Origin: Shinella zoogloeoides
Lineage (GTDB): Bacteria > Pseudomonadota > Alphaproteobacteria > Rhizobiales > Rhizobiaceae
Assembly: GCF_033705735.1 (NCBI RefSeq)
Contig: NZ_CP131130.1
Location: 1,491,001-1,555,000 of the forward strand
DNA: 64,000 bases
Direction: 5' to 3'
The first letter of the stretch is position 1, and every line of letters starts with the position of its first letter. Below are positions 29,119 to 36,207 of the stretch, piece by piece. A model generated the notes under the pieces. It was not told the DNA's origin. It ran no database searches and worked only from the letters and a program-made list of their open reading frames with translations. Position numbers and translations under genes: made by a program.

Positions 29119-29678
29119 TTGAAACGAATATTTTTGGCAAGCCTAATGATAATTGCAGCTGGACTGTCCGCCCATGCCCAGCCAATTGACCTCAAGCGCG
29201 GTGTCGGCGTGCACGAGTGGCTCAACTGGTCGCCACTAGCCTCGAATGGAAGCTATGCCTGGCCACCTTATCGGACCTATGCCGAATGGCTTTCTTCCGA
29301 AAGGCCGTTAGCGGACTGGCCTCCCGGAGATCAGTTCGTCCGTATTAAGGCTATGGGGTTCGATTTCGTCAGACTAACGGTCGATCCAGGTCCGCTTCTG
29401 GCGAATACAGGTACCAGGCGGCAAGAGGCCCTGGATATATTGGAAGCAGCAGTCCGGCGGGTTACGGCGTCTGGCCTTAAAGTAGTCTTCAATCTTCATC
29501 TTGTCAGTCAAGTGCCGGCCTACAGTGAAACGATCATCGAGGGTGGCGCGACTAGCTCTGGCGTGACGCTTTATCGTGCCATGGTAGAGGATGTGGCCCG
29601 GATGCTCGTGGATGTGGGCACCGGTGACGTCGCGCTCGAGCCGTTTAATGAGCCAGGCTATTATCCGTGTGACGCGAC
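29119..29678 (+). pseudogene. GH5-type cellulase, 5' fragment cut by an IS
   Basis: A TTG start with GGGAGG six bases upstream begins a secreted glycoside hydrolase: signal peptide FLASLMIIAAGLSAHAQ, then RGVGVHEWLNW, GFDFVRLTVDP, and the GH5 acid/base motif LEPFNEPGYY near the end. About 186 genuine codons remain before the IS inverted repeat begins at 29679; the open frame runs on to 29751 through IS sequence. No continuation of the gene is present on the far side of the IS, so the catalytic nucleophile half is lost. GC is lower than in core genes, consistent with import. Confidence 0.82.
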
Positions 29679-29712
29679 TGGCCTGCCCCCATTGGGTGAT
29701 CCGTTTGGAAAG

Positions 29713-30570
29713 TTAGTGCATGCTCGGTCTTCTGGCCACCGCTGGCGTTGACGCTGGACCGCTTTGGCGAGGCCAGACGGCGGCTTCAGGTGCCGGCGGC
29801 TTGTAGCCTAGCGATGAGTGGGGTCGCACGGTGTTGTAATGCTGTCTCCAGTTTTCGATGATGATCTTCGCCTCCTTGAGCGTGTAGAAGATTTCGCCGT
29901 TGAGCAGTTCGTCACGGAGTTTCGAGTTGAAGCTCTCGCAGTATCCATTTTCCCACGGGCTGCCAGGCATGATGTAGGCGGTCTTGGTGCCCACCGCCGC
30001 GATCCACTCCCGTAGCGCCTTGGCGATGAACTCCGGGCCGTTGTCGGAACGTATGTGCGTCGGGATACCCCGCAGGATGAAGAGGTCGGAAAGCACGTCA
30101 ATGACATCGACGGCTTTCAGCTTTCTCTCGACCCTGATGGCGATACATTCTCTCGTGAACTCGTCGATCACGTTGAGCATGCGGATTTTCCTGCCGTTGT
30201 GCGTGCGATCCTCAACGAAGTCGTAAGACCAGACATGGTTAGGATATTCCGGTCGCAGCCGGACGCACGAACTGTCGTTCAGCCATAGCCGCCCGCGCTT
30301 GGGCTGCTTGTGAGGCACTTTTAGCCCCTCCCGTCGCCAGATGCGCTCGACCCGCTTGACGTTCACGATCCAGCCAGCCTGGTGCAGCATCGCCGTGATG
30401 CGACGATAGCCGTAGCGGCCATACTGGAGAGCGAGCGCCGTGATGTCGGCGGTCAACGCCGCTTCATCATCTGGGGTCTTGGCGATCTTGCGCTGCGTGG
30501 AACGATGCTGACCCAAGACTTGGCACGCCCGTCTCTCGGACACACCCAGTTCCTCGGTGACATGATCCAC
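29713..30570 (-). CDS. IS3-family transposase, OrfB (integrase core)
   Basis: A 285-residue rve/DDE integrase-core protein. An HTH_21-like region (YGRYGYRRITAMLHQAGW) is followed by the catalytic acids in VWSYDFVED, IRSDNGPEFIA and the Glu in SPWENGYCESFNSKLRDE, with the usual C-terminal RPHSSLGYKPP. From GTG 30570; the frame is open further upstream to overlap orfA, as expected for production by -1 frameshifting. Looks intact. Confidence 0.95.
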   Translation of the reverse strand: MDHVTEELGVSERRACQVLGQHRSTQRKIAKTPDDEAALTADITALALQYGRYGYRRITAMLHQAGWIVNVKRVERIWRREGLKVPHKQPKRGRLWLNDSSCVRLRPEYPNHVWSYDFVEDRTHNGRKIRMLNVIDEFTRECIAIRVERKLKAVDVIDVLSDLFILRGIPTHIRSDNGPEFIAKALREWIAAVGTKTAYIMPGSPWENGYCESFNSKLRDELLNGEIFYTLKEAKIIIENWRQHYNTVRPHSSLGYKPPAPEAAVWPRQSGPASTPAVARRPSMH

Positions 30571-30593
30571 GCAAGCGCGGCGACGGGCGGGGC

Positions 30594-30872
30594 TCAGAAG
30601 TTTCCCTTGGCGGCCTCGGCAAGGATCATCTTGTCCAGGGTGAGATCGGAAACCGCACGCCGCAGCCGTGCGTTCTCTGCCTCCAGTTCCTTCAGGCGTT
30701 TCACCTGGTCGCCCTTCAGGCCGCCGTATTCAGACCGCCACCGGTAATATGTAACTTCCGTTACGCCTATCGACCGGATCGCTTCCGCCATCGACTTTCC
30801 CTGTGCATTCAGCACGTCAACCTGACGAAGCTTCGTGACGATCTCATCTGCCTTGTGTCTTTTCGCTGCCAT
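30594..30872 (-). CDS. IS3-family OrfA (HTH_Tnp_1)
   Basis: A 92-residue DNA-binding protein with the helix-turn-helix SIGVTEVTYYRWRSEYGG and the leucine-zipper LKELEAENARLRRAVSDLTLD, ending MILAEAAKGNF. ATG 30872 has AGAAGGA upstream; an ATG at 30902 would add ten residues. Pairs with orfB. Confidence 0.93.
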   Translation of the reverse strand: MAAKRHKADEIVTKLRQVDVLNAQGKSMAEAIRSIGVTEVTYYRWRSEYGGLKGDQVKRLKELEAENARLRRAVSDLTLDKMILAEAAKGNF

Positions 30873-30960
30873 TTCAATGTCCTTCTGAGGCTTATAAGCC
30901 ATACGTCATGAAGGATCACTTTTCAGGGGGCAGGCCACGTCTGCTTTTTCATGAGAACTC

Positions 30961-31063
30961 CGCAGAAAAATTTATGCATAGAGGTTCAGCACCTTGGCGG
31001 TGCTGAGCGATACCGCCATTTGCGGTTCAAACTGGACCTCTGCGCATAAATCTCCTTCTGCCG
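30961..31063 (+). ncRNA. Candidate structured RNA (three-way junction) ahead of the SHMT operon
   Basis: The rightward transcript can form a long stem P1 (30970-30986 with 31035-31051, 17 bp with two G-U pairs and one A-C mismatch), extended outward by GCAGAA/TTCTGC (30962-30967 with 31056-31061). It encloses two perfect hairpins: P2 (30987-30993 with 30999-31005, loop TTGGC) and P3 (31012-31016 with 31022-31026, loop CATTT). The plus strand is the better-paired one, because the arm differences are wobble pairs only there. It ends about 195 bases before the SHMT start. It matches no riboswitch class I can name; a decayed mobile-element end is the alternative. Confidence 0.45.
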
Positions 31064-31088
31064 AGAACCCTCACCATAGGGACATGAA

Positions 31089-31135
31089 GCCATTGGGTCA
31101 ACCGAGGCGTCAGCCTCATCATCCTAATCAATGGC
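31089..31135 (+). other. Second leader hairpin
   Basis: GCCATTG at 31089-31095 pairs with CAATGGC at 31129-31135, enclosing GAGGC/GCCTC (31104-31108 with 31113-31117) around GTCA. It lies between the three-way junction and the SHMT ribosome site and could be an attenuator or expression platform. No T tract follows. Confidence 0.35.
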
Positions 31136-31258
31136 CTGCCCTCACCCGTTAAAGTGGATGGAAAAAGCAGACCATGACCATGATAGAAGCCAAGTTCAGC
31201 GTCTGTGCGATCTGAGCGTAGCGACATGCAGCTATCAAGGTCATCAAGGAGATCATCA

Positions 31259-32563
31259 ATGGGAATATCGGCCACATCTCGCGCGGTTCAGAACCCCGAA
31301 ATCACTGGCGTGAGTGCAGCTGGGTTGTCTGTTGCCGATGGTGCCATTGCGGCTGCCATCGTCGGTGAAAAGACCCGTCAGCGCGAATCCATTGAACTGA
31401 TCGCATCGGAGAATTTCGTAAGCCAGGCAGTGCTTGATGCTCAAGGGTCGGTGCTCACCAACAAATATGCCGAAGGTTATCCGCATCGCCGCTACTATGG
31501 AGGCTGCTTGAATGTCGACGCCGTCGAAGACCTGGCTATCGAGCGGGTAAACAGGCTGTTCGGCAGCAGCTATGCCAACGTCCAGCCACATTCTGGCAGC
31601 CAGGCCAATCAATCGGTTTTCCTCGCTCTGCTCAATCCCGGTGATACAATTCTGGGATTGGATCTTAAGGCTGGCGGTCACCTTACTCATGGAGCACCGG
31701 TCAACATCTCCGGCCGCTGGTTCAAGGTCGTGAGTTATGGTGTGGACCCGGAAACCCATCTCATCGACATGGATCAGGTGGCTGCGCTTACGCGCAAGTA
31801 CCAGCCTAAATTGCTGATTGCCGGCGGCTCGGCCTATCCTCGCACCATGGACTTTGCGCGTTTCCGCCAGATCGCCGATGAAGTCGGAGCCGTCCTATTG
31901 GTTGACATAGCGCATTTCGCGGGCCTGGTTGCCGGTGGTGTCTATCCGTCTCCAGTTCCTTTCGCGCATGTCGTTACCTCGACCACGCATAAGACACTGC
32001 GCGGCCCCCACGGCGGTTTCGTCCTGACCAACGACGCAGAGATCGCGAAAAAGATCAATTCTGCGACCTTTCCCGGACTCCAGGGCGGTCCGCTGATGCA
32101 TGTCATCGCTGCAAAGGCCGTGGCTTTCGGCGAGGCGCTACAACCATCCTTCAAAACCTATGTCCAGGCGGTGGTCGAAAACTGCCGAGTTTTGGCGCAA
32201 GAGCTTGCCGATGGTGGGCTGAAGATCACCTCCGGTGGTACGGATTGCCATCTGGCCGTAGTCGATCTGCGCCCCATTGGCGTAACAGGCAATATCGCCG
32301 AGGAGACGCTGGAATCTGTCGGCATCACCCTCAACAAGAATGCCATCCCCAATGACCCTGAAAAGCCAATGATCACGTCAGGCATCCGTGTCGGCAGCGC
32401 AGCAGGAACATCGCGCGGATTTGGTGCCGATGAATATCGCCAAATCGCCGCTCTCATGCTCGATACGCTCGCCGCCGCCCGTGACGAAACGCTTGATGCC
32501 CGCCAACAGGACATCAATAACCGTGTACGCCAACTCGTCGCGCCTTTCCCGCTGCCTTATTGA
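31259..32563 (+). CDS. Serine hydroxymethyltransferase-family PLP enzyme (island paralogue)
   Basis: A 434-residue SHMT-family enzyme: [49 protein letters not shown], the PLP lysine in [13 protein letters not shown] (Lys245), and TSGIRVGS. Normal members interconvert serine and glycine with tetrahydrofolate. A housekeeping glyA is expected elsewhere, so this copy may use an alternative such as an alpha-substituted serine or resist an inhibitor. ATG 31259 has AAGGAG seven bases upstream; the N-terminal 20 residues are unusual. First gene of a tight three-gene operon. Confidence 0.85.
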   Translation: MGISATSRAVQNPEITGVSAAGLSVADGAIAAAIVGEKTRQRESIELIASENFVSQAVLDAQGSVLTNKYAEGYPHRRYYGGCLNVDAVEDLAIERVNRLFGSSYANVQPHSGSQANQSVFLALLNPGDTILGLDLKAGGHLTHGAPVNISGRWFKVVSYGVDPETHLIDMDQVAALTRKYQPKLLIAGGSAYPRTMDFARFRQIADEVGAVLLVDIAHFAGLVAGGVYPSPVPFAHVVTSTTHKTLRGPHGGFVLTNDAEIAKKINSATFPGLQGGPLMHVIAAKAVAFGEALQPSFKTYVQAVVENCRVLAQELADGGLKITSGGTDCHLAVVDLRPIGVTGNIAEETLESVGITLNKNAIPNDPEKPMITSGIRVGSAAGTSRGFGADEYRQIAALMLDTLAAARDETLDARQQDINNRVRQLVAPFPLPY

Positions 32564-32580
32564 CTGGAAGCGGGGTCGAC

Positions 32581-33396
32581 ATGGAAACACTCTCCAAGAT
32601 TGAGCTTCTGCCCGAGGAAGTCGCCCGCTTTGGTAACGATCCGGCAACGACATTTGCGGCGAATCTGAAAACTGTGCGGGCGCGCATTGCGGCCGCCTGC
32701 CATCGTTGTGGGCGATCCACGGACGATGTACGTCTTCTCCCCGTCACCAAGACGGTGCCCGCTAATGTCCTGCGGCTCGCCTTTGCCGCAGGGATTTCCG
32801 ATTTTGGAGAAAACAAGCTCCAGGAGGCCCGCGACAAGCTGGCCACCTTGAGCGATTTGCCGATCAACTGGAGCCTCATTGGCCATCTCCAGACGAACAA
32901 GGTGAAATATCTGGTCCGGATCGCATCGGAGTTCCATGCGCTGGACAGCTTTCGGCTGGCGGAAGAACTGAACCGGCGGCTTGATGCCGTGGCGCGCGAT
33001 CTCGATGTGTTCGTTCAGGTTAATACGTCGGGTGAGGAAAGCAAATATGGCTTGCACCCCGACGATCTTATGCCCTTCGTCAATCGCCTGTCCGAATATC
33101 CCCGGCTTAAGCCGCGTGGTCTGATGACACTGGCGATCTTCAGCACCGATCACGAGCGGGTACGCACCTGCTTCCGCCTGCTGCGCGATCTACGGGATCG
33201 CGCTGTCACGGCCCATCCTGGCCTTACACAGCTTTCCATGGGCATGACAGGAGACTTCGAGATTGCCATCGAGGAAGGTGCGAACGTCGTGAGGGTCGGT
33301 CAAGCCATCTTCGGTCTGCGCCCAACCGGCAATGGCTTCTATTGGCCGGACCTTACCCCAGCCAGCGATATGCCTGCCACCGTTAACAAACGATGA
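32581..33396 (+). CDS. YggS/PROSC-family PLP-binding protein
   Basis: A 271-residue protein of the YggS/PLPBP family (single TIM barrel, alanine-racemase fold): LLPVTKTVPANVL with the PLP lysine, FGENKLQEA, NWSLIGHLQTNKVKYL, VQVNTSGEESKYG, RGLMTLA, LSMGMTGDFEIAIEEGANVVRVGQAIFG. These proteins manage intracellular PLP and amino-acid pools rather than catalyse. It is about 40 residues longer than usual at the N-terminus. It starts 17 bases after the SHMT stop and overlaps the transporter by ATGA. Being an island copy, it presumably buffers or delivers PLP for the SHMT; that is inference. Confidence 0.88.
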   Translation: METLSKIELLPEEVARFGNDPATTFAANLKTVRARIAAACHRCGRSTDDVRLLPVTKTVPANVLRLAFAAGISDFGENKLQEARDKLATLSDLPINWSLIGHLQTNKVKYLVRIASEFHALDSFRLAEELNRRLDAVARDLDVFVQVNTSGEESKYGLHPDDLMPFVNRLSEYPRLKPRGLMTLAIFSTDHERVRTCFRLLRDLRDRAVTAHPGLTQLSMGMTGDFEIAIEEGANVVRVGQAIFGLRPTGNGFYWPDLTPASDMPATVNKR

Positions 33397-33773
33397 TGAA
33401 CAGACAGAGTGGGCTACTGGCGCAGGTGTCCGCAGCGCATCTCGTCAGCCATTTTCATATCATGCCCCTTCCGGCGCTACTTCCGTTGCTTCCGGCCGGC
33501 ATGGGCGTAAATTTCGTCGATCTTGGTATCGCGCTCGGCGTTTTCAATATAGTCACGGCCCTGGTTCAAATTCCAATGGGTTACGCGGTGGACCGCCTCG
33601 GCGCTCGCAGATTATTGCTGTATGGTCTGGCGTTAGGAAGTGCGAGTTTCGCACTTGTCTTCCTCTATCCAACATTTGAGGTTCTCATACTCGCGATGGT
33701 TTTCGCTGGCATCGCCAATGGCGTCAACCATCCAAGTGATTACGGGCCGGCACGTCAGAGCACGACGCGGTGA
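33393..33773 (+). pseudogene. MFS transporter, truncated after about four helices
   Basis: The ATG overlaps the YggS stop in ATGATGA. The frame encodes the first 118 residues of a major-facilitator protein: FHIMPLPALLPLLPAGMG, then the loop motif GYAVDRLGARRLLLYG, further hydrophobic helices, and GIANGVNHPSDY, resembling the fosmidomycin-resistance-like group. At about 33745 the similarity stops and recombinase sequence begins in another frame. Roughly two thirds of the transporter is missing, so export is probably lost in this copy of the operon. Confidence 0.83.
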
Positions 33774-34093
33774 AGCAACATTTCAATGTGGTGAGAGAGC
33801 TGGTCCAGAAGGTGGTCATCGTGCCCTCGCCTGACGGGAAGTCCGCGGGCCTGACGATCCACGGCCGTCTCGCGACGATCCTTGCCTCGATGAAGGCGTT
33901 CCACGAGCACAGCAAGGCCATGCGCGCGGATTTCGTCGACGACTACGGGCAACGTTCAAAGGATGGCGAACTGAAGGGACAGAAGGTGAAGCTGGACTTT
34001 GTAGCCTGCTTCCGCACCGTCCTCGCTGAAGAGGAGGCGGACTGGAAGCGGCTACAAGTCTCAGTGGTTGCGGGGGCAGGGTTTGAATCTGTG
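33746..34093 (+). pseudogene. C-terminal remnant of a second serine recombinase
   Basis: In frame with GTG 33770, the sequence encodes the typical tail of a large serine recombinase: HFNVVRELVQKVVIVPSPDG, LTIHGRLATILASM, VKLDFVACFRTVLAEEEADWKR, and VSVVAGAGFE. The N-terminal and catalytic parts are absent. The ending that reads AGAGFE is coded by the antisense of a tRNA-fMet 3' end at 34065-34093. The frame stays open into recJ territory only by chance. It is an independent recombinase from the one at the left end, in the opposite orientation. Confidence 0.8.
34065..34093 (-). pseudogene. tRNA-fMet 3'-end fragment
   Basis: Read leftward, 29 bases match the T-arm, acceptor arm and CCA of a rhizobial initiator tRNA-Met with about three changes (recalled sequence, not searched). 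It has no 5' half. It is best explained as an attachment-site remnant of an element that once used a tRNA-Met gene. Confidence 0.6.
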
Positions 34094-34141
34094 CTATCAG
34101 CAGAAAACACGGATACTCCAGTTCTCATCTTCATCACTTGC

Positions 34142-34150
34142 GGCGTGCCA
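34142..34150. repeat. Right attachment repeat (attR)
   Basis: GGCGTGCCA duplicates the tRNA-Glu 3' end. The following cggtctctcccc equals, with one change, what follows tRNA-Glu copy 1. Confidence 0.7.
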
Positions 34151-34187
34151 CGGTCTCTCCCCGACACCGCCAAGAAAACAGAGTCTT

Positions 34188-35996
34188 TCAGAACGCCTTT
34201 GCGGCATCGATCACGCGGAACTGGATGCGCCGGCTGCCCTGCCAGCTATCGGCGGAAAGCGTGCCGGCGAAATGCACCGCCTGCCCGCGCTCCTTCATCA
34301 GGAAAAGCCCGAGATCGGCTTCTGCCGCACGGAAGGCCATGGCATCCAGCCTACCGCCGTCGGGGCCTTCCAAGCTGACGCGCAGGTGGTTGACGCCGAC
34401 GGGGCGCACGTCGCGCACGCGATGCACCGGCAGCGCGAAGATCGGCTGCGGGTGGCCGGAACCATAGGGGCCGGCCTGCTCGAGCTGGTCGGCCAGCGCG
34501 AGCGTGGCGCCACTGGCGCTGAGCGCGCCGTCGATCTTCAACGTTTCCACGGCGACGAGGTCGCGCACGGTGCGTTCCGCGCGCTCCTCGAAGAAACTGC
34601 GCAGCCGGCCGAGATTGCTCCGTTCCACCGTCAGGCCTGCCGCCATGGCATGGCCGCCGCCCTTGACGAGGATGCCCTCCTCCACGGCAGCACGCACCAT
34701 GCGGCCGAGATCGAAGCCACTGATCGAGCGGCCGGAGCCGGTGCCCTTGCCGGAAGGATCGAAGGCGATGGCGAAGGCCGGGCGGCGGAAACGGTCCTTC
34801 AGCCGCGAGGCAAGCAGGCCGACGACGCCGGGATGCCAGCCCTCGCGGGCCGTCAGGATCACCGAGGCGTTTTCACCCGTGCCGTATTCCGCCTGCGCTT
34901 CGGCTTCCGCCTCGGCCAGCATGGCGGCCTCCATGGCCTGGCGCTCGCGGTTGAGCTCGTCGAGCTGCTTTGCGATGCGCTCGGCCTCGCCCGGCTCGTC
35001 GATGGTCAGGAGGCGGCTGCCGAGGGCGGCATCGCCGATGCGCCCGCCGGCATTGATGCGCGGGCCGACGAGGAAGCCGAGATGATAGGGCGTCACCGGC
35101 CCGCCGATGCCCGCCTGCTTGAGCAGCGCCGTCAGGCCGGCATTGCCGAGATGGCGCGCGGCGACGAGGCCCTTGACCACATAGGCGCGGTTCAGCCCCT
35201 TCAGCGGAACGACGTCGCAGACCGTGGAAAGCGCCACCAGATCGAGCATGGAGAGGAGATCGAAGCTCCCCGCCCGCGTATCGCCCTTCTGGCGCAGCAG
35301 CCGCTGCAGGGCCACCAGCACGAGGAAGACGACGCCGGCGGCGGATAGATGCCCCTGCCCCGACAGATCGTCCTCGCGGTTCGGATTGACGAGCGCCAGA
35401 GCCGGCGGCAGCGTCTCGCCGACCTGATGGTGGTCGATGACGACGACGTCGATGCCGCGTTCCCGTGCGACGGCAAGCGATTCGTGGCTCGTCGAGCCGC
35501 AATCGACGGTGACGATCAACTGTGCACCCCGGTCGATGAGCTGGCCGATGGCGTTCGGGTTCGGGCCGTAGCCCTCGAAGATGCGGTCGGGAATGTAGAT
35601 TTCCGCCGGCACGCCGAAATGCGTCAGGAAGCGGTAGAGCAGTGCCGAGGAGGAGGCCCCGTCGACATCGTAGTCGCCGAAGATCGCGACGCGCTCGCCG
35701 CGCTCGATGGCGCGCGCCAGCCGCTCCGTCGCGGCCTCGCAGTCCATCAGGCTATAGGGCTCGGGCATCAGCCGTCGCAGCGTCGGATCGAGGAATTCCA
35801 GCGCATTCTCGAAGGGAATGCCCCGTCCGGACAGGACGCGGGAGATGAGGTCCGGCAGGCCGTGCGTCTGGCTCATCGCCAGCGCGCGGTTCTCCCCCGC
35901 CTGGTCGAGCCGCGCCACCCAGCGCTGCCCGGTCGCCGAGCGCTCGACGCCGAGAAAGGCCCGGCTGACGGGATCTGCGTTTTCCAACATGCTCAT
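34188..35996 (-). CDS. recJ: Single-strand-specific exonuclease RecJ
   Basis: A 602-residue 5'-3' exonuclease for recombination and mismatch repair. DHH-family motifs are intact: FGDYDVDGASSSALL, TVDCGST, VVIDHHQVGE, the ALSTVCDVVPL, and in the DHHA1 part GPRINAGGRIGDA and SGSGRSISGFDL with KGGGHAMAAG. A C-terminal OB-fold region completes it. Start ATG 35996 (or 35990). Its 3' end is 37 bases from the island's right repeat, so it was the ancestral neighbour of the tRNA-Glu cluster. Confidence 0.96.
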   Translation of the reverse strand: MSMLENADPVSRAFLGVERSATGQRWVARLDQAGENRALAMSQTHGLPDLISRVLSGRGIPFENALEFLDPTLRRLMPEPYSLMDCEAATERLARAIERGERVAIFGDYDVDGASSSALLYRFLTHFGVPAEIYIPDRIFEGYGPNPNAIGQLIDRGAQLIVTVDCGSTSHESLAVARERGIDVVVIDHHQVGETLPPALALVNPNREDDLSGQGHLSAAGVVFLVLVALQRLLRQKGDTRAGSFDLLSMLDLVALSTVCDVVPLKGLNRAYVVKGLVAARHLGNAGLTALLKQAGIGGPVTPYHLGFLVGPRINAGGRIGDAALGSRLLTIDEPGEAERIAKQLDELNRERQAMEAAMLAEAEAEAQAEYGTGENASVILTAREGWHPGVVGLLASRLKDRFRRPAFAIAFDPSGKGTGSGRSISGFDLGRMVRAAVEEGILVKGGGHAMAAGLTVERSNLGRLRSFFEERAERTVRDLVAVETLKIDGALSASGATLALADQLEQAGPYGSGHPQPIFALPVHRVRDVRPVGVNHLRVSLEGPDGGRLDAMAFRAAEADLGLFLMKERGQAVHFAGTLSADSWQGSRRIQFRVIDAAKAF

Positions 35997-36038
35997 GGCG
36001 GCTCCGGTCGTGTTACCCCTCCTGCATCGGAAGGCCGG

Positions 36039-36176
36039 CCCCTCATCCGGCCTGCCGGCCCCCTTCTCCTTGGCTGCGGGAGAAGGAAAAGTGCCGCACC
36101 GTTTTCCTCAACTCTCCAACGTTGCGTGGGGCAAGTCCCCTCTCCCCGCTTGCGGGGAGAGGGTTAGGGTGAGGGG
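36039..36176. repeat. Compound dispersed palindromic repeat (RIME-like)
   Basis: The outer arms CCCCTCATCC (36039-36048) and GGGTGAGGGG (36167-36176) are inverted with one change, enclosing two perfect hairpins: 36062-36069 with 36079-36086, and a 12-bp stem 36138-36149 with 36152-36163. This matches the CCTCTCCCCGC-type repeats seen throughout rhizobial genomes. It fills most of the recJ-hom gap. Confidence 0.75.
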
Positions 36177-36207
36177 CTGATCCGCACCGAGATGCGGGCA
36201 GCAAAAA

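Larger units (their letters stand above)
29679..30937 (-). mobile_element. IS3-family insertion sequence (two-frame transposase)
   Basis: A complete element of 1259 bases. The ends are imperfect inverted repeats: TGGCCTGCCCCC plus GTGATCC at 29679-29702, and the same blocks inverted at 30913-30937. Inside are orfA and orfB in overlapping-frame arrangement. The flanking bases (CGAC on the left, CGTC on the right) do not form a target duplication, so one flank has been rearranged since insertion. Confidence 0.9.
25504..34150. mobile_element. Decayed genomic island in tRNA-Glu
   Basis: The island of about 8.6 kb lies between the 3' end of the third tRNA-Glu (repeat 25504-25512) and a second GGCGTGCCA at 34142-34150. 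The bases following the right repeat (cggtctctcccc) match those following tRNA-Glu copy 1 (cggtccctcccc), so recJ and its flank were the original neighbours of the tRNA. It carries two recombinase genes beside the left end, an IS, a GH5 fragment, an SHMT-YggS-MFS operon, and remnants of a second recombinase. Several genes are broken, so it is probably no longer mobile. Parts of it are visibly more AT-rich than the flanks. Confidence 0.82.

Noticed and set aside
29119..29751. A complete small cellulase
   Set aside because: The last 24 codons are IS sequence starting at the inverted repeat; the catalytic second half is missing.
30961..31063. Hammerhead ribozyme or integron attC site
   Set aside because: The CUGAUGA/GAAA core is absent, and the attC core-site pairs GTTRRRY/RYYYAAC are not found.
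31027..31275. An 82-residue leftward frame over the structured RNA
   Set aside because: It covers the SHMT start and leader, has no family pattern, and is better explained by the RNA structure.
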